Source: Owenia fusiformis (taxonomy: Eukaryota > Annelida > Polychaeta > Sabellida > Oweniidae). Taken from it: 64,000 nt of DNA. Both the position numbers and the translations under genes were made by a program. Numbering within the stretch: the first letter of the stretch is position 1; each line of letters opens with the position of its first letter. The DNA is taken from contig CAIIXF020000009.1 of the NCBI GenBank assembly GCA_903813345.2, positions 13,342,347 through 13,406,346 on the forward strand, in the 5' to 3' direction. The notes under the pieces were generated by a model. It had not been told where the DNA came from. It saw only the letters and a list, made by a program, of their open reading frames with translations, and searched no databases. This document shows positions 34,940 to 49,200 of this stretch, in pieces.

Positions 34940-37241
34940 ATCATGATATCACAAATGATGTACAATAATAATGACATCACAGTAGGAGAATGACATCATA
35001 GTTGGATTTGAATGAAGGATTTGAAGGAGATATAAATAAAACATAAAAATGTTTAGGTGTTCACCCAACATGCTCAAGACAATGAATGTATCAAAAACTG
35101 GCATACAGAGTTCTGTTTGTCTAGGAATGTCTACAATGATATAATTGCTTTGCGGTACAAGACCCCTGTCCCCTGGATATGAATACAATATCAGTCATCC
35201 CAAGATGGATAAATATTACAAAAAAACTTTAAAAGCTGCTTTCGGCAGGACTTGGCTGAGATCAAATATGTGTGTTCCGGTAAATAAAATGCAATACAAA
35301 ATGAAATTGACAATAATAAGTCACTTGAGAGGATTCCATTATATAAATTGGTGATGTAAAATGCATAGATTTAGAATGTGATTGTGTTCAAATTGTTAGT
35401 TCACAATATTGATGGTAAGAGAAACTCCACTTGCTTTATACACATCAGAATTCAGATATGCTTTTGATGTAGCTTTATATCTACATATAGTTAATACTAA
35501 GTATATTAATTTAAAAGATTAATCAAATTGAATTTACTTTAGATGTACTTCATTACTAGAATATTATATTGTAGGCCTTCACCTGGGAAAAACTGGAGAA
35601 ATCCAAGCAAATGAGAACACTTGCATACAGTTGTTACCTCTTGTTATGTATTGGCTGGGATGGGAGATTATATTTTCTTTGCAAATGCATCTATTCAAGT
35701 CCACTTATATGGACAATCCAACAAAAAATGTGAATGTAGCAATATTTACAGCTGTTTAGTTTTTAGGAATGAAATTTATTTCTAAAATGTTATTTATTTA
35801 TATTTAGGCTAGATTAGTTAAAATGCCAAGGTGCCATAAGTCTTTAATGTATGTCTATGAGGGAAATATCAAAACATGAGAAGTTTAATGTTATATAAAT
35901 ATTGTAATATACATTAATGTAGATAGTGTACAGTTTTATACAGAGATATATCATCTATATTATGTTGTATGAGGGCTGTTCCAGAATGTCTGGGAAATTA
36001 TGGTCATCATAAGTGAACATTGTTGTTGTTTAATATTATCAGCGAAGAATATTTAGTCATGTACAGCTTCAATGCATTTATTTAACATTCAATGTCTTAG
36101 AAATGAAATGCGTATTTATTTAGATTAATAGCTATTTGGCCAGTCAGCTATAATGTGCAGAACTTGGTTGTGGGCTTCTATATTACCCATTCACTTACTT
36201 CTATATATTCTGTTAGATTTGAGAAAATTATGTTATATAGGCCTATACAATTTATTTTGTACTACAATTTGTCATAACTGCATATATGTAATATTGCTTG
36301 TGTTAATGATGGAATTGCTAGATGAACCCATGCTTCAAATATATTGTTATAGCAGAAACCTCAATAGGTCTATTTTGATGATTTGCATTCACTATGCACA
36401 ATATCCCACCAGGTTCATAACATAGTTGTGAGACACCATTTTGAAGATGTAGTTCCTTCTATGAAATAATGGAAAAAGGTATCATTTTCATCCTGGATTT
36501 AACAGCTAGGAAATACAATAAAGACGAATTAATTTGTATTTTCAAGATGCATCATCTTTATTGGTTTATTATTATTATTAAATAAATAATTTAACGCCAT
36601 AATTATTTACAGACTAGCTACATGTGTATTTAATTCAGTTTTCTAATAATAAATATATAAAATCTGAGTATCTAACTTTGTTATTCATTATTACAATAGG
36701 CCAAAATATTTCATTCACAACAGCCAACACTTTCATAAATTCATTCATTGGTAGGTCTTTTTGCTCAATGAACATTCTTTGTCATTTCCAACACATTCAT
36801 TTAGACATACATGTACATGTATATTATTCCCGACACTGAATTGTATAAATGGAAGATCCACAATTTTCACAAAAAATGCCACCTATACTGTTTGGTTAGT
36901 TAATTAGTTAGTTCTGCTTCTGTCCAAACTTACTCCAGATATTTTATCAATTTGAGTGTCTGTCTTTCTGGCATTCATTTACAATTTTGACTAATGTTTG
37001 GTCCTTGCTAGATTCACTATAAATTCTAATATCATTCAAGAACATGACATTTCTCTCAAGGTGATTTTCACTATTCATTATCCAATTATTAGCCTACAAG
37101 CAGTACAATTATTGCTTATCCTAGAATTAGTTGGGTCCAGTTTAAATTGTACTTTCATCACGTCTGATGAATATACAGGGTTCCTCCAGGACATTTTTTC
37201 AACTTGGTGCAGGGTAACACTGATTAACACTGCTATTAAGA
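34940..37241. other. 3' UTRs and spacer between SUN and DMC1
   Basis: No exon of either gene or other coding sequence was recognised. The region is AT-rich with several possible poly(A) signals on both strands, consistent with convergent transcripts. Confidence 0.5.
36508..36561. terminator. Candidate poly(A) signals for the convergent SUN and DMC1 transcripts
   Basis: A forward AATAAA near 36508-36513 and a reverse-strand AATAAA (TTTATT near 36548-36553) lie within about 50 bp, roughly midway between the two stop codons. Nearer forward signals also exist, at 35035-35040 and ~35283, and may be the main SUN site. Assignment is inference. Confidence 0.3.
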
Positions 37242-40200
37242 TCATTCTTTGGCATCAGATATTCCTCCTTGGGTGATTGCAAATGTTGCTTCATTCTCAG
37301 GAAGATCAGGGCTGAAATATTCAGAATTATTACGTATCTATCAAGTTTGCCATTGGTACGATTGGTCAAAATTGAGTTGTGTGTCACGAAAGATTTGGCG
37401 ATATTCACTACTCTTCACGCTAAAATCATGGCAGATGCGAAAAGATTTAAATGAAACTGACACCAGTTGTACACATTAGCACAAAATTCAACTATTAACA
37501 TTCTTATCAAAGTTTTTGCTGATTGGATGGTGGAGACTGGGAGCAATATCAACTTACAAATTGTGAAAAAATGTGAACGGACTAAAAATTAAAAAGATTG
37601 GTGAAGTGAGAAATAAAGATGGGTATCATAACAGAGCAGCAAAATATCGAATATAAGCCAAGGAATATACAAACACCGACATAATACTTTTTCATTCTTC
37701 TCAAGGTGAATATCTGTGGCACAGTATGCTAGTGGAATATCATCTTGTGAAAGATGCACAGGTATTCACCTCAATAGAATGAAATATTCGTGTAATATTT
37801 AACTGTTTAATAGGCCTAAATAACTTGACATTATTTTCATTTGTGAGACATTCATCAATATATATGCAAACACTTTAACAAAAAAAATCATATTGACTTT
37901 AGAACTTTTCAGTTGACTTTCTGTGACTAGATTCAGTAGACATGATTTAATTTCAGATGAAATCAAACTGAAATGATCACATCCATTTCCCTAACAAATC
38001 CAAGTTTTTCATACATTAATTTTCATGTCATACCTGTCGTAAATCTTGGCTATCCTAAGTTCCCCCCTGCCCTTCCTGAGACTGAGTCTTGTAGTAGAAG
38101 CATGGGCCAAGATGTGACCTCCTATAGGCTTCTTAGGGTCTGCTTGAAAACTGAAGATAAAAAGTTTTATTACATTTATGTGACAAAGTAGAAGCCTCCC
38201 TACTCAGATAACTTTAAATAAATATGCCAAGTTTTAGAACTAGTAGTCGAAAATAATACTTTGATGACAAAAGGCCATTTTTCAAAATGAGGCAAAAATA
38301 AAAGCTGAGATCAATGATATAAATTGCTGATATGAGCATAAGTTTAAATGAATGGCAATTATCTTTTGTCAGAAAATTGTTGGTGAACAGACAAGTGGTG
38401 CATGTACCTGTTATCATTGCTGCTTCCAAAGAAAGCAATATTTCAAGCCTTGATATTTTCAGGAAAGAAGTTTTGTATCCTGTAAGTGGTGAATTTCAGG
38501 GTGTTATAAAAATAGAGTATTTTAGGGACAGTCCCATTAGTCACAATTATTACTCATGAACAAATGACAGTTGCTCTAAGTAGGAAAGTTTCTTGAAACT
38601 TATAAAAATAGACCAAAAATACATGTTCCTTATATATTTTCCAATTCATCATTGAAATTCTCAATTTCAATGTGCTGCCAATTTTACTGAAAGGGGATTT
38701 TCAAAGGCCTACAAACATTTCATAATTTTGAGGAATTGTGTTGATATTTTAAAAGCATATCCTTGAGATGAATTATAGTTTCCTGGAATAACTTTCTTTA
38801 CTGAAAATTTTAGAACAAGCATTGCATAATTTCATAAAATTTAAACTCTTGCAATTGCTATATTTCCAGATATATGTGCGAGGGTGTGCAGCACTATAAC
38901 GAGTATCAACATTGATTTATGTTGTACTTGAAATAACAGAAGCAGTCTCACTTTAGTGCATGAACTTTACACACGCTGCCTTGCAGTCTATCAAGGTCAG
39001 ACTTAGTCTTCTAGGTGATACTGAACAGTGGTAAGTAGATAACAATTCTGTAATAATACATAAGTCTCTTGAAACTAGTACGATAGGAGTCATTATACGA
39101 GTACAAGAATATTTAGTAGATGTTTGTAAGGAAAACTCTGGCCTGGGAATCAATAGGGAGGGTTGTCTAAAATAACCAGAGGTGAATCTCAATTGAGGAA
39201 ATGTGACAAAAATCAATGTGAGGAGTGGCAATCAAAGTAGAAATGAGGTAGAAATTAGCAGGGAGGGTGTAATGGATGATGGTGGTTATGAGTTCAACAT
39301 GGTCATGTGGTGAGAATCAACAGACAGTTGATACTGTCCTAAACAATCTTTTTAATGTCAACTTGTTTTCTGATTCAAGAAAATGGCTGAAAAAGAGCTT
39401 GTGCTGACCACACTTTCATCCATTCTTCACGTGAGGCCAGAAGCCATAGATACGAGTAAAGGTTTACCAGAGATAGGCCTTAATTCACTCCATGTAGCGC
39501 AATTCATTATAGCAATGAAGAAAAATCACTACGTTATATCACTTGGAGACATTATCACAGAAAGGCTGACTATTAATGACATTGTGTCCCTTTTGGAAAG
39601 GAATGCTATGAAAGATAACCCATACCCTAAAGGGAATGTTACATCTGAAACAGAAAACACATTCAAGCAATTTTCAAGAATTTTTGCAGAATCTAATAAT
39701 TTCATTGTAGTCTCATTGAATGATTGTCCAGATAGGGATCATGGCAAGCAGTTGACCTTAACTGCCTTCACAGAAACCCATCCATGGATAAGTCCATTAT
39801 ATAACCATGATGAAATTACAAAGCTATTAAACAATTGCTGGACTAGTGGTATACTAGAGAAAAATATCTCTGTAGCAGCAGTTGACAAAACCACACAGAA
39901 AATGGTTGCATGTTGCATCAATGCAAATTTTGCTACATTTCAACAGGATCTTGGTTTAACAGAAGAACAAAGTTTCTCTGATGGTTTTCTTTTGCTTCAA
40001 GATTTAATAGAGATGAAAGGAAAACTGGAACCGGCAACATTAGGACGGTATGGAGGGAATTGGATGTATCAATATTCATTTGCAGTTGATCCTAATCTTA
40101 GTGTTGGGGAGAAGCTGGAAGTCTCTAAGGTTCTGTTGGAGGGGATACCTGTATTAGCCAAAGAGAAGGGATTTGTTGGGGTAGCAGCCAAAAATGCCAA

Positions 40201-43200
40201 CCCTATCACTTGTGTAGGTATCAAATAAAAAAGTAAATTGGGATTTTAAAATGTTTTAGGAAAGAAATGTTAGAGGAAATCATAATTGAATGAGATATAC
40301 CATATTTGAGATATATATATGGTATATAAAAGTTTCAATTAAGAACCCAATATGTTTGATCAAGACCTAATCATGTTTTAAGAAGTTAATGAAAGATTCA
40401 AGGTTTAGTATTTTAGGCAAATAAAACTGAAAAAAACTTGTTAATATTAATGCCTGATTGTGGCAAAATTAACCAGAGAAACGGGTTCTCAAAGGATTCC
40501 CGGAGTGAATAATAAAACTAGACCATCTAATCAAAAATTGAACATTTTCTGTTTTCTTTCAGTTACTAGATGAGGAAGACCCAAATGTTGAATGTGTTGA
40601 TTCTATTCAAGTGAACCAATACACACGTCCAGATGGAACACAACCTTTTAAACATCTACCAGACATTGAGCGCGTCACAAGTACAGTATACAAATTCTAA
40701 TGTGTCACTACCAGTAACACAGTAGAAGTATAGACTTTGACTGAGCAACTAGAACTGTATATTATGAACAACTAAATTTTTTTCAACATGTGACAGACTA
40801 TATACAAGGTGTCAAAAGTGCAATATATAAACTATGTTCGAATGTTTTAAACAACTTTGTTTTGCATCAGAACTGTTTTTACACAATTCTAACTTTAGCC
40901 ATTGCATAAAGCAATTGCATAGTCCCTAGAAATCAACACATTAAGCCAGGAATAGTCTTTGAATGTGCTGCAATATAATATAAACTTAAATTGTAATATA
41001 TTATAAAATATTTTGCAGTTTATTTCAATGGAGTCATTTCTTATTTACCAAGGAGGATACTTCTAGCCTCTGAGTGGCTCAATTTGAAATAAAGAGACAT
41101 TTGCTATCCCCTACAAGACTGAAGACTACACAACTCATGAAATTTTTATTGTTTTTTATTTTTGTTTGGTAAACTCTTCAAATGTCTATTTGTACAAATA
41201 CAAAAGCATTAATTTTAATTTGTTTATTTAAAAACATGTATATGTACAAAAGTACACATACCAATCCAGTCAGGTAACATGCAATTATTAAACAATAAAT
41301 CTATACATGAAATAATGAAATAAAACATTGTAATAATACACAGTATACATCCAAACATTTATCATACAAAATTACAAAAATTATGCACAGTAAAGGATGG
41401 GATCAACTAAACATAATGTACTTCCTCTGGTGACTACAAAGTAAAATGAAGATCTATTTACCTGATCTCACTGAAAATCTCTCAAAATGGAAAAATGAAA
41501 TAAAATGGCTTGAATTTTACCATTTTGTGTTAAATTGAATTAATCTAATGACTAATGAATAACAATCATTAGTGCCACTTTTATATCTCTTTGTGAAATA
41601 TAAGAGAGTGTTCATATCATGATCTGGTATCCTGTCTTAAAAGATTCTATACTTCAAAGTCCATCACATTTTAGCACTATACTTTCCAAGTGGAAATCGA
41701 ATGCCAAATCTTAATTTTTTCTAAACAGTTTCTACGAAAAGCTACATTACTACTACAATAACAAAGACAACAAATGATTGGTTAGTTGTCACAAAATTTG
41801 TCTAAGATAAGGTCTTAAGATACTGCAGCATTAAAATATGAATGGTTTATTTAGACAGCTTCTTATCAGATTTAAATGTCTTCCTGGTTGTCTAATAACA
41901 ATAAATGATAACAAGTGGTGTTGTTTATCCTCGGCTAGATAGCAGAGTTTAAGTTCACATTACAAACAAATCTATTAGTTAAATATTTTAGAAAATAGTT
42001 AGTCTTTATGCTAATACAAGCATGCTAAGCTATTAGTGATTGGTCACAATTATAACTAACTACATTATTGTAAACTATGATATAAGGAAATAAAAGAGAT
42101 TGTAATAAAGCATGAGATGAAAGTGCATTTCATGACACATTTTGTTCATTTGTTTCTTACAATGATTCAAAGTATGAATTTCTTAAATATCTGAGGCAAA
42201 ATTATATATTGTATATAATAGGCTTTTATCCTTGGATATATAAGGGTATTGATTGTCCCGTGCCAGCACTATAATCCTGAAAACGTCATGATCTTTTGCC
42301 TGTACGATTACACCATGGGAGATTAATTCACGCCTCCTACACTTAAATTACCAACCTCAATACATTCCTGATTAGCCTATTTCAGGTTTCTTTTTTTGTA
42401 GTTGAATCACCAATCATACAGGTTTATTGGTAGAATGAGGAAATTTGCCCTCTTCATCGAGATCTTTTGCATCTGTTTTCTAGATGGTGGAAGGGGAACC
42501 CCCTGCTGCATCAGACCCGGATGTACCAATAGATGAAGGAATTTTGACAATCGAAATAAGTTAAATAACACGCAAAAATCGAAAATTCACTCATTCTACC
42601 GATTAACCAATACAATTAGAATCCAACTGCATAAAAAGAATTCTAATACTCAGTAATTTATTTAACACTCTCTAGTCTGAGAAATAGTTGTAATCAATAT
42701 TTAGAATGTTAAGCCAATGAGAAATTGGTCATTCCCCCAAATAAATCCTTGGAAGAATGAGCAAAATATGCCGGATATATTTGCACCAAATTAACCATGT
42801 TTACAGTAATGGGATAGACCATGCTTACAGGAATGGGATAGAGCATGCATATTTGGAAGAATTAGCAAAATATGCCAGATATATTTGCACCAAATTAACC
42901 ATGTTTACAGTAATGGGATAGACCATGCTTACAGTAATGGGATAGAGCATGCATCCTTGGAAGAATTAGCAAAATATGCGAGATATATTTGCACCAAATT
43001 AACCATGTTTACAGTAATGGGATAGAACATGCTTACAGTAATGGAATAGAGCATGCATCCTTGGAAGAATTAGCAAAATATGCCAGATATATTTGCACCT
43101 TAACCATGTTTACAGTAATGGGATCAGGGCCGTCAGATGGGGGGTGCGATGGGTGCGACCGCACCCCCCTTTGTCAACCCCCAAAATAAATTTGAAAAAA

Positions 43201-46200
43201 AAAATTTTGAAAAAAATATTTTTTTTGAAAAATGTTTTTTTGTATTTTTTTTTCATTGACTCATACACTTTGAAAGTACCCAGAAAGCACCAAATAGCAT
43301 CTTAAAATTGTAAAATTTTCTAGGGGGAGTGGGCCACCCCTCACACCCCAAACAAAACAATGGAAAAGTTCTGAATTTGTTTTATGTATTGTCTCAGACA
43401 CTTTTAAATTGCCCAGACATCATAAAATAGCCCCTTGATAAAGTTAATGATTCTAGAAGACTAACACTTACTCGCCCTCTGGCATTCCCACTCCACTTCC
43501 CCCTCTGGCAGCCCCCCTCCCTTGAGATTTTTCAAATTTTTTATTGACTCATACCCTTTGAAAGGGCCCAGAAAAGACCAAATAGCATCTTAAAATTATA
43601 AAATTTTCTTGGGAAAAAGGCACTTTTAGGCACAGACACTTTTAAAGTGCCCAAACTTCATCAAATAGCACCTTGATATTGTAAATTTTGATATGGGGGA
43701 CAAATAACTCATAACGCACAGGCGTACCAGATGGTTGCAAATTCGCTCCAAATACAACCCAATTTCAAAATTTTCCTGGGACCCCCCTGAATGCTCGGTT
43801 TTTTATTCACTCAACTCTTATTCCCGTGGTGGTTGCGTACTACTTAGAAACTTACACTTTGAAAGTGCCCAGAAAGCACCAAATAGCATCTCAAAACTGT
43901 AAAATTTTCCTCACACCCCCACAAAACAATTGGAACGTTTGGAAGTTGCATGCATTTGTTAATTCCAAACCAATATAGGGAGTAACTGACCCCCCCCCCC
44001 CCCCCCCTCTGTCTTACGCGATTTGATTTACGCGGCAAAAAAATGACAATTTTATATTCTCTTTAGTAAGCTAAAAACCGCACCCCCCTTGGAGAAAAGT
44101 GTCTTACGGGCCTGGGGATAGAACAAGCTTACAGTAATGGAATAGAGTATGCATCCTTGGAAGAATTAGCAAAATATGCCAGATATATTTGCACCTTAAC
44201 CATGTTTACAGTAATGGGATAGAACATGCTTACAGTAATGGAATAGAGCATGCATCCTTGGAAGAATTAGCAAAATATGCCAGATATATTTGCACCAAAT
44301 TAACCATGTTTACAGTAATGGGATAGAACATGCTTACAGTAATGGAATAGAGTATGCATCCTTGGAAGAATTAGCAAAATATGCCAGATATATTTGCACC
44401 TTAACCATGTTTACAGTAATGGGATAGAACATGCTTACAGTAATGGAATAGAGCATGCATCCTTGGAAGAATTAGCAAAATATGCCAGATATATTTGCAC
44501 CAAATTAACCATGTTTACAGTAATGGGATAGAGCATGCTTACAGTAATGGAATAGAGTATGCATAATTACCTCATAGTTGCTCCTGGGTCTGATGTCATC
44601 TGATTAGTGACAAACACAGCAACATTGTATTCTGAAACAAAACAATGGAGATGTAACTGCAGATAGGTGGCAGCATGTAGGCTTCAGAAAACACAAAACA
44701 TAAGAAATACTTTTTGTTCTGCCTTAAGTTAAGCGTGCATATTGTTAAAGGATTTAAGCACTGGGCTCAGTGCATTGTGTGCTGAATCATTCCATTGAAA
44801 GTGTTGTTTCCAAATATTTACATGACTGCGCAACGGGAATGCAAAGTTGAGGAAACAACCTCTGACCAAATGAAGCAGCCACAATGCATTGAGTCTTGGG
44901 CTTAAATTCTCTTCACACATTGAAAAATATTTTCTATGAAATCACCTAAAAGATACAAAATTACTAAGAGAACATGTATTCAATGAAACTTTTTGCAAGG
45001 GTCAAGCTGGCAAAGTATCAATTTCAATCTGGAGAACTTGACAACTGTTTAATAAGTGATCTTGAATGCAGTGTTTGGTGATATAATGCAGTGCAGTTAC
45101 ATGAAATACTGTCTTCGGAATGGCTGGAATCAGACACAGCTTCCCTCTCGAGCTATTTGTGAATTTTATTATTGATTATAATTTAATTGGAGCTTAGTAA
45201 ATGGTTGTCAGATTACTGTACATTAGACTCTGAATAGAAAACATGCTTTAGTGCTGCTGATATGATAGAATCTTAATGATCCCAAAAGGTTTATATTAAT
45301 GAATGTTTCAAAATGAAACAAGAACACAAATGTGTACAAAATGTCCCCACCTATGGGTGATCCCATCAAATGGTTATCCTAAAAATGAGTAGACAAGACT
45401 TTAACGACACAATTTGAGGATGGAAAATCCAATATGGCCACCTTAAAATTTACCCATAATGCCCAAAAATTAGTCAGTTCTAGATTTTCATACTAAGAAT
45501 CATCCCTGAAAATTTGAAATTGATCTACCAAACGGTTCACCTGGAAATGCGTAGACAAAACTTTACAAACAAGATTTTAGGACAGAAAATCCAAAATGGC
45601 TGCCTTGACATTTACCCAGAATGCCCAAAAACTAATCAGATCTAGATTTTCATAGAATCATCCCTGAAAATTTGAAATTGATCTACCTAACGGTTCACCT
45701 AAAAACGCGTAGACAAGACTTTACAGGCAAGATTTTAAGCCGGAAAATCCAAAATGGCTGCCTTGACATTTATCCTGAATGCATAAAAACTAATGAGATC
45801 TAGATTTTCATACTAAGAATCATCCCTGAAAATTTGAAATTGATCTACCAAACAGTTCACCTGGAAATGTGTAGACAATACTTTACAGACAAGATTTTAG
45901 GACAGAAAATCCAAAATGGCTGCCTTGACATTTACCCAGAATGCCCAAAAACTAATCAGATCTAGATTTTCATACTAAGAATCATTCCTGAAAACTTGAA
46001 ATTGATCTACCAAACGGTTCACCTAAAAACGCGTAGACAAGACTTTACGGGCAAGATTTTAAGACGGAAAATCCAAAATGGCTGCCTTGACATTTATCCA
46101 GAATGCATAAAAACTAATGAGATCTAGATTTTCATACTGAGAATCATCCCTGAAAATTTCAAATTGATCTACCAAACGGTTCACCTGGAAATGCGTAGAC

Positions 46201-49200
46201 AAGACTTTACAGACAAGATTTGAGGACGGAAAATCCAAAATGGCTGCCTTGACATTTACCCAGAATGCCCAAAAACTAATCAGATCTAGATTTTATACTG
46301 AGAATCATCCCTGAAAATTTGAAATTGATCTACCAAACGGTTCACCTGAAAATGCGTAGACAAGACTTTACTGACAAGATTTTAGGATGGAAAATCCAAA
46401 ATGGCTGCCTTGACATTTACCCAGAATGCCCAAAAACTAATCAGATCTAGATTTTCATACTAAGAATCATCCCTGAAAATTTGAAATTGATCCACCAAAT
46501 GGTTCACCTGAAAACGTGTAGACAAGACTTTACACACGAGATTTTAGGACCGAAAAATCCAAAATGGCCGACAATAAAAAAGTGATTATGAGTTTTTGCT
46601 AATTTCTTTCAACAAAATTATCACATATAACTACTGTTAACAATAACATAGGCTTTTACAACAAAGTACACCTGAAATTATTTATAAAGCTACTAAATAG
46701 TTTAAGTATGAAAACTGAATAACACCATTCAATATGATACAAAGTATTATCGTGCGCTAACTTTTCTTAAAACATTCAAAATGGCTGACATGACTGAGCT
46801 TACAGGTCCAAAACCTAATCAGATCTAGAATGAAGTGAGCTGAACAAGATGTTAAAGCAACTGTGAAGCCGTTTTTCTTAAAGTTTGCAGACAAGGATTT
46901 TAGCATTTGACTTCAAAATGGCCGACAGGAAGTTGGTATCGAGTTAATTTTTTTTCATCCACATCTGTATGCACTCATAAGTTATCCCTGAAAATTTGAA
47001 GGTGATATCTGTAGCGGTTTTGGAGAAAACTCCCGGACGTACGGACAGACGGACAGACAGACGGACGGACGCGCCTAGGCCGACAATATGGCCCCACACT
47101 ATGTGGTGGGGACATAACAACTGTTGGGAAGGGTATTACATGTATTCCTTCAGGAGCACTGTTAAGTGATGCAACGCTATTCACTGCTATTATGTCATCG
47201 TATTTCATTTGTCATGAACATAGATGGAAATATCATACCTTCTGAGATTTTCTGTAATCTGGAGAGCATCTGTGCCAGCTTTTGTTGTCTATCAGCTAGT
47301 TCCCCTCGGCCACTGAAGTCAACACGAAACAACGCCATAATTGAATCTACTATCTGAAAATATTGATAGATACTTTACTTTTTTAAGAAATCCTGACTCG
47401 CTTTCCAGGATAATTTTTACAAAACAACTTTGCACAAGGCAATAACATGACAAAATGTCACGACCTAGTTGCTCACAATCTTATGAATCTTTTTTACCTT
47501 GAGAAGGTCACTAAAGGTCAAATCTATAGTCAGATTTGAACATTGAAACTTGATGATTTTGAAAAAAGAATTTGGTCAATTTGAAGCAAGTTGAAAAAAT
47601 ACCTTTTTGACCTTGAGAAGGTCATTGAAGGTCCTGAAGAGGGTCATTGAAAATCTCAAATCTATAGTCATATTTGAATTTTTGAGAACTTTTGAGAACA
47701 AAATGTCACCACCTAGTTGCTCACAATCTTATCAATCTTTTTTTACCTTGAGAAGGTCAATAAAGGTCAAATCTATAGTCAGATTTGAACATTTGAGAAC
47801 TTGTAGATGATTTTGAAAAAAGAAATTGGTCAAAAAGACCTTTTTAACTTTTTTTACCTCAAAAAGGTCATTGAAGGAAAATCTTAAGTAAGATTTGAAC
47901 TTCAGAAAACATGTCTGAACAGTATTTGTTAAGCTGTTGGAAATTGTAAGAATTTGCTAAAGATGCCGATCACCAATCACCAACCACCAACTGCCGTCAC
48001 AAAAAATGGGAGACCATACCAATATGTCACCATTTTTTGGTGGTGACATAAGAAATCCTAATGAAATGAAGATGAACGTCAAAAAGTCAAACTTGTATTA
48101 AATAACAACACTTTACAAAAGTGTTTTGCACGCATATTTCTATGTTGTGGCAACCACCTGTAGACCCTGAACATTAATTTGGCATAAACAATTTAAATCT
48201 ACAGTTATTTGACTGACATAGAGATTCCCCATGTTCAATGATAATGATATAGGGGTTTGTAGTTTGTTTCCAAATGTTGCCACTTGTGCAATGACTGTTT
48301 TTTCACTAAATGTAAACTTACCAACAATTTGAAAACTCCCATCTCTTCATGAAACTTAGCAGCTACAAAGTCTAACAGTTCATATTGATGTTCACCTACA
48401 ATGACGATAGAATATTTCTAAAATTCACTTTTTGTCTATCACAGGTCCACAGTAGGAATAAGCAAACTTGAGTGCACATGTAACTCTCATCCACAATGCT
48501 GGGCAGAATTCTTTCAATACCAAACAAGGCATTAACATGCAAAATGTCACCACCTGCCATTTGCTACAGACAGTGACTGCTATGTGGTAGGCAGTAATAG
48601 ACCGTGAATGCTATACGCCAAATGTCTTGTTAAATGCACATAAAATGGCCCACTCTTTTACAACTATCGATTCTGATGTATGCAGATGTGGTTTAAAACA
48701 AACCACAGAGCATTTCCTCTTACACTGTTGCCTCAACAATGATATAAGACGCCAAATGCTTGACAGGCTAAATGGATTATTCAACATGCATGACATAAAT
48801 TTCTCCTTTAACAATTTGAAACAAGATGATAAAATTGAAACTCTTTTGTATGGAATTGACTTTTTAAATATTGAAACAAATAGAGAAGTTTTGTCTATTA
48901 CAAGTACCTTTATTAATGAATCTATCAAACTTGTTGAATAAGATCATGCTACCTATTCTTTTCACCTACTCCAACCAAACTACCAACCAACCACCAGCAG
49001 CCCGTTTTTGTATTGTCAAAATCTGTTTATTTTTGTATTATTTTATTGTAGTATGTCTATATGTACAGTTGCCAATAATGTTTGCTTCGGCAACTTCTTG
49101 AAAAAATCTCTGTAAAAAAAATTACTATGATAATAAAAACAACAACAACAACAACAACCAAATGCCAAACACCAACCACCAAACTCCAGCCACAAAACAG

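Larger units (their letters stand above)
38151..44570 (-). other. DMC1: DMC1 last-but-one intron hosting a nested gene and satellite array
   Basis: This 6.4-kb intron separates the exon ending in [14 protein letters not shown] from the one starting [11 protein letters not shown]; the split codon is AG/T. It contains the plus-strand carrier-GNAT gene, a foldback MITE at ~42290-42640, and a ~104-bp satellite that reaches within 10 bp of the splice donor. 41100-42240 shows nothing recognisable. Confidence 0.85.

Noticed and set aside
35000-39382. Upstream adenylation domain for the carrier-GNAT gene
   Set aside because: No A-domain motif was seen in any frame, and an in-frame stop lies just before the ATG; an unrecognised distant exon cannot be excluded.
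37242-44571. DMC1 truncated after [14 protein letters not shown]
   Set aside because: The two final exons (38150-38034 and 37311-37242) were found beyond the nested gene with matching phases, so the gene is complete.
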